A stretch of DNA of 64,000 nucleotides from Hyphomicrobiales bacterium (GTDB taxonomy: Bacteria > Pseudomonadota > Alphaproteobacteria > Rhizobiales > Beijerinckiaceae). Position 1 is the first letter of the stretch. Each line of letters starts with the position of its first letter. The position numbers and the translations under genes are program-made. Shown piece after piece: positions 42,564 through 51,700 of this stretch. Under the pieces are notes generated by a model, which did not search any database, was not told where the DNA came from, and was given only the letters and a program-made list of their open reading frames with translations. The stretch is from NCBI GenBank assembly GCA_930633525.1, contig CAKNFP010000002.1, positions 496,001-560,000 on the forward strand, given 5' to 3'.

Positions 42564-42986
42564 TCACGCGGGCAGGACCGCGACAGCGTCGATTTCCACG
42601 AGCATGGCATCAAGCGCAAGGCGTGGCACTGGAATAAGCGTGCACGTGGGCTTCAAGCCGTCGTTCCACACGGCTGCCATCTCCGCGCCAAAAATCCCCA
42701 AGCGCTCCTCGCTGTGGTCAACGATCAGCACCGTGAGCTTGGCGACATCGGAGAAGCTGGCGCCGGCACCCTGCAGCGCTGTCCGCAGATTGGCGAGCGA
42801 TTGCCGGACCTGGGCGCGGAAGTCAGACGCCATGGACCCGTCCAGGGTCTCTCCCCCCTGCCCAGCCACATAGACGAGGCGCGATCCCGGCGCGACCAAG
42901 GCCAGATGGGAATAGCCATAGGGCGAAGGATCATAGAGCCCGGGCGGGTTGACGATCGTCAGGGGCCTCTCATCGGTCTGCGACAT
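42564..42986 (-). CDS. RidA-like protein lacking the catalytic arginine
   Basis: A 140-residue Rid-fold protein. VYVAGQGGETLDGSM and the terminal strand VEIDAVAVLP (Glu131) place it in the family. At the position of the essential Arg (usual PARxx) it has PTCT, with Cys115, so it belongs to one of the Rid subfamilies without imine deaminase activity or has changed function. The start at 42986 gives MSQTDERPL. Directly upstream on the same strand lies the tail of a broken FAD-dependent oxidase gene (43054), so it was once the second gene of an oxidase-rid operon. Confidence 0.85.
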   Translation of the reverse strand: MSQTDERPLTIVNPPGLYDPSPYGYSHLALVAPGSRLVYVAGQGGETLDGSMASDFRAQVRQSLANLRTALQGAGASFSDVAKLTVLIVDHSEERLGIFGAEMAAVWNDGLKPTCTLIPVPRLALDAMLVEIDAVAVLPA

Positions 42987-43053
42987 GATATGCCTTTCTG
43001 CCAGCGTTCGTAGGACTATTGGGCGGGGGCTCAGCCACGGCCCCGCCTGCTTC

Positions 43054-43242
43054 TTATCTTGCCAAATGCCGATCCTGCCATTCGGCTTGCGCGATCGCAA
43101 AGGAAGACGCGGCCTGAGCAAGAGCGCGGAAGGGGATGGCGCGCGGCGATGCGGCCGGAATCGGCAGATCCGCAAGCTGCCTGCCCATCGCGGCATCAGC
43201 GAGGACCTCACCCAAGGTCTCGATCAATGCCTCGCTCGGCAT
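43054..43242 (-). pseudogene. C-terminal remnant of an FAD-dependent (D-amino acid type) oxidoreductase
   Basis: A 62-codon minus-strand open segment whose residues GEVLADAAMGRQLADLPIP, then SPRAIPFRAL, match the usual end of DAO-family FAD oxidoreductases, where a GxxLADxxxG helix leads to a PFP...RPIPFH tail. Everything upstream (FAD-binding and catalytic parts, about 370 residues) is missing. It ends 67 bases before the rid gene at 42986. The identification rests on pattern memory and should be tested by a search. Confidence 0.5.
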
Positions 43243-43450
43243 GCTTATCGGCTACGCCCACCTCTTCTCGGGCGAATGGTGGGTTGCGATCTTTCCGAGC
43301 CTCACGCTCGTCCTACTTCTCCTTGTCCATCAACATTTCGGGGAGTGGCTGCGTAACCTTCACGATCCGAAGCTGCGCCGAGGCATGTATCGCGGGCGAA
43401 AATGGCTTCTATCGCGCGGAGGGCGATTTCCGGTGATTATTCGGCTATAG
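43235..43450 (+). pseudogene. C-terminal remnant of a DppC-type ABC permease
   Basis: The plus-strand frame from about 43235 encodes LIGYAHLFSGEWWVAIFPSL, a hydrophobic helix and FGEWLRNLHDPKLRR, followed by a stop at 43448-43450. This is the standard end of DppC/OppC permeases and aligns well with the intact copy ending at 18050 (LLNAWWIAVFPG...FGDWLRDRLDP). The first 220 or so residues are absent. Its truncated edge abuts the truncated edge of the oxidase remnant, which marks a rearrangement breakpoint near 43230. Confidence 0.7.
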
Positions 43451-43557
43451 GAACTGGCGTCGCATGAGCGTGCGGCAGGGAAAGGTCACTCGGATTGGTC
43501 AGCGCCGCGGGTACCCGGCGACGACACGCCCCCCGGGCGAAGGCGGAGGAGAACAGA

Positions 43558-44286
43558 GTGCGTGAGACCGGACAAGGACTCCCGGATCATCCGGGGCTGG
43601 GGCCCGTGGCTTCGCGCCGGACGATCCAGGAGGAAGTCTACCAGCGCCTCAGCCATGCCTTGATGACAGGCTGGTTCGACCCTGGCCAGATTCTCACCAT
43701 CTCATCGCTGTCGGAGCTCTTCGGGACGAGCCATATGCCGGTTCGCGAGGCACTCCGCAGGCTTACCGCCGAAAAGGCGCTCGAAGTGGTATCGACAGGC
43801 TCCGCCTGCGTGCCGACAGTCTCACACGCGCGCCTCAACGACCTCTGCAATACGCGCGTCATTGTTGAAGGAGCCGCGACCGAACTGGCGGCCCCGCATA
43901 TTACGTCGCGGGATCTGCGGACCCTGGAGCGGGCGGCGGCTGACCACGCTCAGGCTGAGGACGGTGTCTATGCCATGATGGCGAGGAACCAAGAGTTCCA
44001 CTTTACCATCTATCGTGCGTCACAATCGCCGGTACTGATCCAGCTCATCGAAGCCCTTTGGCTGCGTTTTGGTCCTTACCTGCGTATGCTGACTCGGCAT
44101 ATGGAACCGCTCTTGAAGACGACGGACTCTCGGATCTATGCCAAGCATCACTACGCGATTATCGCCGCGCTCAAGAAGAACGACTCCGCCGCCGCAAAAG
44201 CGCATCTGATCGAAGACATCAAGACGACACAGGCATTGCTCCAGACGCTCTGCCCCACGGATGGCCAGAAGTCCAGCGGCGCTTAG
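43558..44286 (+). CDS. GntR family transcriptional regulator, FCD domain
   Basis: A 242-residue FadR-subfamily GntR regulator. The winged helix-turn-helix (about 20-90) includes YQRLSHALMTGWFDPGQ and MPVREALRRL; the C-terminal all-helical FCD domain has the metal/ligand pattern with FHFTIYRAS and KHHYAIIAAL. The GTG at 43558 has GGAGGA seven bases upstream; the open frame from 43495 is less likely. It lies among MlrC, rid and aminotransferase genes and likely controls them in response to an amino acid or organic acid; the ligand is unknown. A hairpin terminator follows immediately. Confidence 0.9.
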   Translation: MRETGQGLPDHPGLGPVASRRTIQEEVYQRLSHALMTGWFDPGQILTISSLSELFGTSHMPVREALRRLTAEKALEVVSTGSACVPTVSHARLNDLCNTRVIVEGAATELAAPHITSRDLRTLERAAADHAQAEDGVYAMMARNQEFHFTIYRASQSPVLIQLIEALWLRFGPYLRMLTRHMEPLLKTTDSRIYAKHHYAIIAALKKNDSAAAKAHLIEDIKTTQALLQTLCPTDGQKSSGA

Positions 44287-44314
44287 AGCAAGTCCGTCTG
44301 TTGCGGGCTTGCTC
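44286..44314 (+). terminator. Hairpin after the GntR gene
   Basis: An 11-bp stem with one G-T pair (44286-44296 with 44304-44314, 7-base loop) starts at the last base of the stop codon; CATCTCAAAAATA follows. The sequence GAGCAAGTCC of the left arm recurs about 40 bases downstream. Confidence 0.6.
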
Positions 44315-44461
44315 ATCTCAAAAATAGGCGAGCAAGTCCACCGATTTGGATGGCATCCGCTGATACGATCCAAGCTGGAGATGCTGCGGCTTCGGCCAGC
44401 CCCGGCTCCGGCCTTGGTGTGACGAAGGTGTGGCTCCGGCTCTGCCCGCCCGCGATCCCGT

Positions 44462-45625
44462 CTACAGTTCATTAAAGAATTTCGCGAGGCGCGCCATGCC
44501 CTCGTCGACACGCTCCAGGGACTCCGAGCCGAAACAGATCCGCAGATGTCCTTCGCCGCTCGGACCATAGAAGCTTCCGGCTTCCACGACCACCTGGGCT
44601 TGCTCGAGAATCATCTCCGCCAGTTGCTGCGAAGGGATGCCTGTCTCACTGATATCAGGGAAGGCATAGATCGTACCTTCGGGTAACCGGCAGGTAACTC
44701 CAGGAATCTGGTTGAGGCGCCGGACGACGAGATCCCGCTTCTTGCGATCGTCCGCGACAAGTGCGTCCAGGATCTCGCGCGGGCCCGTGACGGCGGCATG
44801 TGCCCCATATTGGATGAAAGTGTTCACATGAGTCACGTCATTTGCGGTGATCTTCAGGAGAGCCGGCATCAACCATGAAGGCGCGGCGAGATAGCCGACC
44901 CGCCATCCATCCATCGCAAAGGATTTTGTAAAGGCATACATCGAGACGGTGCGTTCCTGCATGCCATCGAGCGCGCCGATGCTGACATGACGATGCCCGT
45001 CATAAACAATTTCGTCGTAGACCTCGTCGGCGACGACCATCAAATCATGCGTGATGGCAAGGTCAGCGAGGCCCCGCAGCTCGTCCTCCGTATAGACGCG
45101 CCCCGTGGGATTGACCGGATTGACGATGACAATGGCTTTCGTACGATCCGTAATCTTGGCAGCAATACATGCCGGATCAAGCCTATAGTTGTCGACCGCG
45201 TCGAGCTGCGCAATGACGACTTTTGCCCCCGTCAGCTCAATCTTGCCAATATGCTGCGGATAGTAGGGCTCAATCAGTATGACTTCGTCGCCGGCCTCGA
45301 ACAGTGCCATGAAGGTAACGAAGGCCGCATGGGTCAGGCCATTCGTAACGAGGATGTTGTCTGGAGAGACATCGAGACCGTTGTGGCGGTGCAGCTTGTC
45401 CGCCAGCGCCAAACGCAAATGCCTGAGGCCGCGGAGATCGCTGTAGTGTACATGGCCCTCAAGTAGCGCCTTGATAGTCGCCTGCTTGACGTGAGCCGGC
45501 GTATCCGCGAATGGCCGCCCAAGTTCCAGATGGATGAGATCTTCTCCATCGTAGGCCAGAGCGTTCTCATACATGCCGAATGTCTTCTTCGACGTACCGG
45601 AGATACGTTTGGCGACGCGTGTCAT
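44462..45625 (-). CDS. Aminotransferase class I/II (PLP-dependent)
   Basis: A 387-residue fold-type I aminotransferase of the aspartate aminotransferase superfamily. Asn172 (NPVNPTGR), Asp200 (VVADEVYDEI), the PLP lysine Lys234 (FTKSFAMDGWRVGY) and the C-terminal substrate Arg in HLRICFG are all present. It would move amino groups between an amino acid and a keto acid; the specificity cannot be read from sequence. The ATG at 45625 is chosen because GGAGG lies ten bases upstream and it begins just before conserved sequence. Only one base separates it from the stop of a broken ridA head (45627), so it was once the second gene of a rid-aminotransferase operon. Confidence 0.9.
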   Translation of the reverse strand: MTRVAKRISGTSKKTFGMYENALAYDGEDLIHLELGRPFADTPAHVKQATIKALLEGHVHYSDLRGLRHLRLALADKLHRHNGLDVSPDNILVTNGLTHAAFVTFMALFEAGDEVILIEPYYPQHIGKIELTGAKVVIAQLDAVDNYRLDPACIAAKITDRTKAIVIVNPVNPTGRVYTEDELRGLADLAITHDLMVVADEVYDEIVYDGHRHVSIGALDGMQERTVSMYAFTKSFAMDGWRVGYLAAPSWLMPALLKITANDVTHVNTFIQYGAHAAVTGPREILDALVADDRKKRDLVVRRLNQIPGVTCRLPEGTIYAFPDISETGIPSQQLAEMILEQAQVVVEAGSFYGPSGEGHLRICFGSESLERVDEGMARLAKFFNEL

Positions 45626-45626
45626 A

Positions 45627-45734
45627 TTAATCTTGCCTCCCCGATACCAGGATCCATTCGCCATCGATGAGCGCCCGCGAATAGCCCGCGAGTTCCTCGA
45701 ATTTCGAGCCTGAAGAAATCGTCCATCGCGTCAT
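45627..45734 (-). pseudogene. Truncated RidA N-terminus upstream of the aminotransferase
   Basis: A 35-codon open segment from ATG 45734 to TAA 45627. Residues SSGSKFEELAGYSRALIDGE and then WILVSG match the N-terminus of a common RidA branch (SSGSxFExxAGYSRAVVDGD...VFVSGTTG), after which the frame runs into RQD and a stop. About 90 residues of the protein are missing. The stop is one base before the aminotransferase ATG and its GGAGG site, so the fragment may still be translated and couple to the next gene. It is too short to fold as a Rid protein. Confidence 0.65.
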
Positions 45735-46455
45735 CAGGTACACCCCGTTGGTATCGGCCCGATGCATCAAGTCGCACCCGTGCACTGCGTCGGCAGCTCG
45801 GCCTCCCTCTTTCCAGTCGAAAAAACCCGCTATCCGATCATATGATCAAAAGCGAGCAGCTCCAGATCCCGCCAATGCTGGCTTCCCCGGACACAACGCG
45901 TTGGTCACACCATCGAAAAGATGGCCATTGCGCAACAAGATTGATGTCATCCCCGCCTGCCTGTGCCGCCTTTGTCGGCCCAGATTACCAGGCCCCTCGA
46001 CGAGTCACTATTGCCTCGAAAACAGCGGGTGTAAAGATATTTGATCAAATGATCTCGTCGCGACATCCGGCCGTTCTGCGCCCCGCTATCGCGTCATGCC
46101 TCGCCTGCTTGAAGGAATGCCTCGCCAGCAAACAGCCCCAATGATGGGCATGGGGCACGCGAGGCCGCTTGACGGTCGCCTGCCTCTGAGATCTTTTGAT
46201 CAAAATCCTAGGCGATACCAGGGTGGTGAATGATGGCGTCAATGATCATCGGCTTTGTCAGGCTTGGCGCAGCGAGTCTGGAGCGGGACTTCATGCATCT
46301 GCATGTTTTTCATATCCACAGGGCGTCAAGGACGCCTTCACCCCCCTTATTTCATGCTTGAAGTTTCATAGACCATATCTACGATACCCGTCACGAAGCT
46401 GATCGACCTAACCAGCCTCCACACAACAACCGACTGTCTTTCCGAGGGACATGAC
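45735..46455. other. Long intergenic region upstream of the cyclase gene
   Basis: About 720 bases with no convincing gene between the ridA head (minus) and the cyclase gene (plus). Its notable content is three GATC-centred 12-bp perfect palindromes at 45836, 46039 and 46194. Nothing else could be assigned. Confidence 0.6.
45836..46205. promoter_or_regulatory. Three GATC-centred palindromes, candidate operators
   Basis: GATCATATGATC (45836-45847), ATTTGATCAAAT (46039-46050) and TTTTGATCAAAA (46194-46205) are each perfect 12-bp palindromes and share TGATCAAA. They lie 250-620 bases upstream of the cyclase gene and in front of the minus-strand aminotransferase. Their form suits a dimeric winged-helix regulator such as the MarR protein encoded at 47460. 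They are not FNR/FixK sites because the half-sites touch. Confidence 0.5.
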
Positions 46456-47247
46456 ATGCAAGCTCAAGCACTTCTTGCCAATTTTGCCTCCGCTCTCGCG
46501 GCGGGCGATATCACTGTCGTCGATCTCACGGCGACACTGGGTCCCGACACGCCCGTTCTGTACCTGCCGCCGCAGTTCGGCAAGAACACACCAAGTTTCA
46601 AGATGCATGAGATTTCCAACTATGATGCCAACGGCCCCTGGTGGGCGTGGGGCTGGATGGAGCTCGGCGAACATACGGGCACGCATTTCGACGCGCCTTC
46701 ACACTGGATCTCGGGTAAGGATCAGCCCCAGAACACAACGGATACCATCTCGCCGCAGACCTTCGTCGCTCCTGCCAATGTCATTGATGTCAGCCAGGAA
46801 GTGGCGGGAAACCCGGACTATCTTCTGACGGCAGATCATGTCCGCGCCTGGGAGGCCAAGCACGGCGTGATCGAGCCTGGCTCCTGGGTATTGATGCGCT
46901 CGGATTGGTATCATCGCAACACGAGCACAGAGAGCTTTCTGAATTCCGATGAGAACGGACCCCACACCCCGGGACCGAGCGTCGACTGCGTGCAGTATCT
47001 TTTGACCAAGGGCGTCATCGGCTTCGGCAACGAATGTGTCGGCACCGATGCGGGTAGCGCTGCCACCTTCGATCCGCCATTCCCCGCTCACTCGCTTATT
47101 TTGGGGAAGGGCGGCTATGGCCTCGCAAGCCTGGTCAATCTGGACAAGCTCCCGCCAAAGGGCGCGATGGTGGTCGTGGCCCCTCTCAAGATCCTGAATG
47201 GTACGGGAAGCCCGGTGCGCGCGCTCGCGCTCGTACCCAAATCCTGA
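46456..47247 (+). CDS. Cyclase family protein, kynurenine formamidase-like metal-dependent hydrolase
   Basis: A 263-residue member of the cyclase/KynB family, metal-dependent amidohydrolase-like enzymes that open or form lactams and formamides. The family motif HTGTHFDAPSHW supplies His73, His77, Asp79 and His83 as metal ligands and catalytic base. It is longer than KynB (about 210) and resembles the larger branch used in isatin or cyclic-imide breakdown. GAGGGA six bases before the ATG supports the start. It stands alone with a MarR gene 212 bases downstream. The substrate is unknown. Confidence 0.85.
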   Translation: MQAQALLANFASALAAGDITVVDLTATLGPDTPVLYLPPQFGKNTPSFKMHEISNYDANGPWWAWGWMELGEHTGTHFDAPSHWISGKDQPQNTTDTISPQTFVAPANVIDVSQEVAGNPDYLLTADHVRAWEAKHGVIEPGSWVLMRSDWYHRNTSTESFLNSDENGPHTPGPSVDCVQYLLTKGVIGFGNECVGTDAGSAATFDPPFPAHSLILGKGGYGLASLVNLDKLPPKGAMVVVAPLKILNGTGSPVRALALVPKS

Positions 47248-47459
47248 CTTGACCAAAGACCAAGGCTCATGGAAAGCATCGCAAACCGGCGTCGAGATGC
47301 CGGTTTGTCGGATTCGGCTCGGGCATCGAACGTGGCGGCGAACATTATTTGGCATTGCAGTCTGGACCTCGAAGACCGCGGCCAGCTTTACCCTGGAGTG
47401 AATATGGTTTCCGGAACCGCCGGAGCGACCTGCGCTCAGGTTGAAAAAGGGCGGAAACA

Positions 47460-47969
47460 TTGAAAGCTGGACGCTTCCCCAGTGGCCTCCTTCACGGTAA
47501 ACCCGCACCTGACGCGGGTATTCCTTCGATCGGGGAAATTGGCCTCAATCAGTTCGCGCCGTATCTGCTGAACAGGCTTTCGGCGCGATGGAACCTGCAG
47601 GTCCAAGAGGCGCTGAAGGACTTCAATCTGACGACGACGAAAATGCGCGTGTTGGCAACACTGTGCGTTTCCTCGGGGTTGACGATCAACGAACTCGCCA
47701 CCTATGCCGTGGCCGAGCAGTCGACGATGAGCCGTACGCTCGACGCATTGGAGGAACAGGGCCTGATCCGTCGCCGCGCCCGCCCCGATGACATGCGTGT
47801 TCGTGAAATTCACATCACGGAGGAAGGCCGCGAGACCTTCACACAATTCTGGCCGAGCTTTTATGCGATGTACAATGAGATGTTCAGCGGCGTCGACGAG
47901 AGCGAGTTCCGCGCTTTCATAGCGACGCTCCACAAGCTTCTGCGCAACCTCGACCAGGACAATCTATAA
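47460..47969 (+). CDS. MarR family transcriptional regulator
   Basis: A 169-residue MarR-type regulator. The winged helix runs from about 60 to 130: TTTKMRVLATLCVSSGLTIN, the recognition helix AVAEQSTMSRTLDALEEQGL, and the wing RRRARPDDMRVREIHITEEG. Flanking helices form the dimer interface. The start is a TTG at 47460 behind GGGCGG; no ATG occurs before the domain, and the leader is variable in the family. It probably controls the cyclase gene upstream in response to a phenolic or related ligand, and the palindromes at 45836-46205 are possible sites. Confidence 0.88.
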   Translation: MKAGRFPSGLLHGKPAPDAGIPSIGEIGLNQFAPYLLNRLSARWNLQVQEALKDFNLTTTKMRVLATLCVSSGLTINELATYAVAEQSTMSRTLDALEEQGLIRRRARPDDMRVREIHITEEGRETFTQFWPSFYAMYNEMFSGVDESEFRAFIATLHKLLRNLDQDNL

Positions 47970-48024
47970 AATCCGGGTTTCCTCTCGTTATGCCTCCTCG
48001 CGGGATCCGGGTGAACGAACCCCA

Positions 48025-48744
48025 CTAATTGCAGCTATGCGAGGGCTCGAACAAATAACCTTCGCCCCGAACCGTCTTGAACAACTCGGGTCTGGATGGG
48101 TCAGCCTCGAGCTTCTTGCGAAGTCGAGCGATACGAATGTCGACACTGCGGTCCGCCTCTCCCAGGGGCCGGCCATGGGCGAGCTCACACAGCCGCTCAC
48201 GGGTCAGCACCTGATGCGGATGGCGCGCGAAGGCTTCCAGCAGTTCGTACTCCATGCTGCTGATCTCGACATCCTCGCCCGCGGCATCGAGAAGACGCTT
48301 GCCATCGAGATCAAGGCGGAAGCGCCCCAGCGACAGCGACCGCCGCGGACGTTGTGCGTCCAGCGGAAGCGTGGGCATGCGCCGGAGCACGCTGCGGACA
48401 CGCGCGAGGAGTTCCCGCACCTCGAAAGGCTTGACCAGATAGTCATCAGCGCCATGGCCAAGCGCCAGCAGCTTGCTCCTCTCGTCAGCATTGGCCGTCA
48501 GCATGATGATCCCCATGCGTTCGGCTGCGCTCCGCAAGCGTCGCACGATGGAAAACCCGCTCTCTCCCGGCATATTGATATCGAGCAGAATGAGATCAGG
48601 CGTCTTCGAGATCATCAGACGATCGAGATCGGCGCCATTTCCGGCCCCACTCACCCTGAAGCCCTGCATGCCGAGATAGTCCTCAATCATGCCGCGCAGG
48701 CCAGGCTCGTCATCAACGACAAAAATTTCAGTTGGTGCGTTCAT
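48025..48744 (-). CDS. OmpR/PhoB-type response regulator
   Basis: A 239-residue response regulator. The receiver has Asp10-Asp11, phospho-acceptor Asp55 (LLDINMPG), Thr84 (MLTANAD) and Lys105 (LVKPF); the C-terminal winged helix ends with RSVDIRIARLRKKLE and KTVRGEGYLF. It is encoded 15 bases after the hybrid kinase and is therefore its likely partner. The ATG at 48744 is preferred to the GTG one codon earlier. Convergent with the MarR gene. Confidence 0.92.
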   Translation of the reverse strand: MNAPTEIFVVDDEPGLRGMIEDYLGMQGFRVSGAGNGADLDRLMISKTPDLILLDINMPGESGFSIVRRLRSAAERMGIIMLTANADERSKLLALGHGADDYLVKPFEVRELLARVRSVLRRMPTLPLDAQRPRRSLSLGRFRLDLDGKRLLDAAGEDVEISSMEYELLEAFARHPHQVLTRERLCELAHGRPLGEADRSVDIRIARLRKKLEADPSRPELFKTVRGEGYLFEPSHSCN

Positions 48745-48759
48745 CACGTATCCGCCGGG

Positions 48760-51700
48760 TTATTCAACTGCAACAACTTGCTCATTGCTCCCTGCTCGAC
48801 TTGGCACGTTCAGAAGCGATTGGAGTAGCGCTCTCAAGGCCCCGATATCGATCGGTTTCTCGATCATGATCAACCCTTCACAGCGCAGGCCCGTTTCCAA
48901 TGTCAATGCGTCCCCCGTCATAACCACGACCCGGCCCTTGAGATCCGGACGCTCCTCGGCAATGAATGCCAGCAGCCGTTCGCCGCCGACGCCGGGCATC
49001 CGCAGATCCGTGAGCACAACATCGAATGGCTGCTCAGCGAGCAGGGTCTGCGCATCATAGCCGCTGGTCACTGTCGTGACATCGGCGCCATCCCGTTCCA
49101 GCGCTTCGGCGATGAAGCTCGCGATGCTGGCTTCGTCATCAACGATGAGAACGCGGCCGGCCAGGGGCTGCCACTGAATTGTCTGCTCAGGCGTACCTTG
49201 CAGCGGAGGTGCCGCGGAGATCGGCAGAACGACGCGACAGAGCGCTCCTCCACCGGGTCCGGAATCGAGAGTGATGGTGCCGCCGTGCGCTTCCACGATG
49301 CCGCTACACAAGGACAGGCCGATGCCCGTCCCCACACCGAGGGGCTTTGTTGTAAAGAAGGGCTCAAAGGCCCGTTGCTTGACCGTATCGTTCACTCCGA
49401 GCCCTGTATCCAGCACATCAATGACGATCGCCTGGCCGCGAAGCGTTGTCTTGATGATGAGCCGCCGCCGCCCCTCGATGCCTGTCATCGCCTGCATGGC
49501 GTTAAGCACCAGATTCATGAAGACTTGGTGGAGCTGATCGGCGTCCGCCAGTATCGCCGGCAGGTCCCGGACGCGATCACGGATCACTTCGACGCCGTTC
49601 ACTCGCAGGCCATACGCCGCGAGTTCCATGACATCATCGATAACGGATTCGACATTCACCCATTTTTTTTCAACGGGCTTCGAGCGCGCCATGGCCAGGA
49701 AGCGTTTGACGATACGCGCGCATCTCTCCGCCGCCACATGCACCTCCCGCGCACGGCGGCGGGTCGGCTCATCTGATGCGAGCTCCTGCAGCATGCCGGC
49801 GTATCCCACAACAATGGAAAGCGGGTTGTTGAGTTCATGAGCGACACCGGCAAGCAGGGATCCCAAGGCGGCGAGCTTCTCGTTCTGATAGAGAGCATCG
49901 CGTTGCCGGCGCAACTCTTCTTCAGTGAGCTTCTGTAGCGTCAGATCCACGGCGAAGATGCCGACACCGTCGATGGCGCCATCCGTGTTGTGTAACGGAA
50001 AGAGAATGGCTAGGGCGTCACGGTAGTGGTCACGCCCAGGATAGTGCTCTTCACTGACGTGAACCTCACCCGTTGCCAGCACATGTTTAATGCTGGCGTC
50101 GAGCGCAATCATGGCCTCCGAATTGATGAAATCGGACATACGCTTGCCGGTGATCATGCCAAGCTCTCGATTCAGCATTCGCTCGGCTTCCGGATTGGCC
50201 ATGATGAGACGCCCCTCCACGTCCATCAACATGATCACGACGGGTGCGTAGGCGAGCAAAGCCGCAAGCCTTGTCTCACTTTCGCGGAGCTGCAGCTCAG
50301 CTTGCCGCGCTTCCGTAATGTCGCGCAGAAGGATGACCGTGCCGCCATCCGGCATGGCGCTTTTCCGGCAACTCAACCAGCGGCCATCGAGAAGCATGGG
50401 CTCCGGATCATGGGCATCGAGCCAGCCCGGATCCAGCAGGTCCGGCAGGTAGCTGCCGATAGCGATCCGCACCCGGCCCTCCGGCCCCAGGAGTCGGGCA
50501 AATGCCTCGTTGTAGAAGACGATAAGGCCCTCCGAGCTTACGATGGCAAAACCGTCGATCAGACTTGAGGCGGCTGCGAGAAACCTCGCTTCACTCTCCT
50601 CCAGCCTTTCCTGGTAGTTGCGGCTGTTGGCGAAAGCCTCCGATATCCTTTCGAAACTCGGCTGCCACCCCTTCGGTAGAATGGGGGCCGCTGCTTCTAT
50701 GCCAGCAGCCCGCGCTCCCAAATAGTCCGCCAACCGGAAGCTTGGCAGAATATAGGATGTATGCAGATAACGGAGAATGATCGCGAGCATAGCGATCAAT
50801 CCACAGAGGATCAGCGCATAAGATATGAAGCGTGGAAAGAGATAAGCGTTCAGATCGCTATCGGGCAGAACATAGATCAGACGATAGCCGGAGTAGGGGC
50901 CCACTCGCGATATGATCCAGTTATCATCGATAAAGGAAAAGCCATCGTCCGGTTTTAGCGCAAGTATCTTCTGAAGCAGTCCATCGGCAATGAGATAAGC
51001 GCGCATCTTCTGGAGATCGCCATCGAATGCTGCACCGTTGAGACCGAGAAGTTCGTTGTGATCATTAAAAATGGCAACCAGTCCGAGCGGTTGCTTCATC
51101 GGCGTGAGAATGGCATCGAAGGAGCTCAAGAGAATATCGGTGCCCACGACCCCGCGGAACTGGCCTCGGACATAGACCGGCGCGGCCTGGCTGACCATTG
51201 GCCCCGCGTCGCCCGCATCGTCATAGACTTTCGTCCAATAAGGCGTCCGATCAGGGTTGTTCTGCGGCAAGCCCAGCTGGAAGACCGGATAGTTCTGCAA
51301 TTGCCCCAGAAATTGCCGCATATCGGTGAAAGCGAAGTGCTCCTTGGCCGCCTGGACGAGATCGGCAAGACTGGCGCCCGGGTAGATCGCCACAAACTCA
51401 GCATTCGCTGGCATGAAGTAGCTCCACCGAGCGTTCGAGCCAACGATTTTGTCGAGCCTGAGCATGGAGAGCAGCTCCAATGCGGCGTCGACCGGGCCGG
51501 CCGCGTCGCCGCGTAGGCTAGGCAACTCCGGGATGCCGAGAAGATTGCCGTCCTCCTGCACCGTTGCAGCCGGCCCCCATTCGACCCCTGAGAACGAGCC
51601 TTTCTCCAAATGCACGTCTACGGTGTGTAATTTCCGCGCATTGGCCTCACTCAGGCTTTCACTCTCCATCACGATATGCTGCTCGACCGTGAGCCGCATG

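Noticed and set aside
45836..46205. FNR/FixK interpretation of the TTGATCAA-type palindromes
   Set aside because: FNR/FixK sites need four bases between half-sites (TTGAT-N4-ATCAA); here the half-sites are contiguous.
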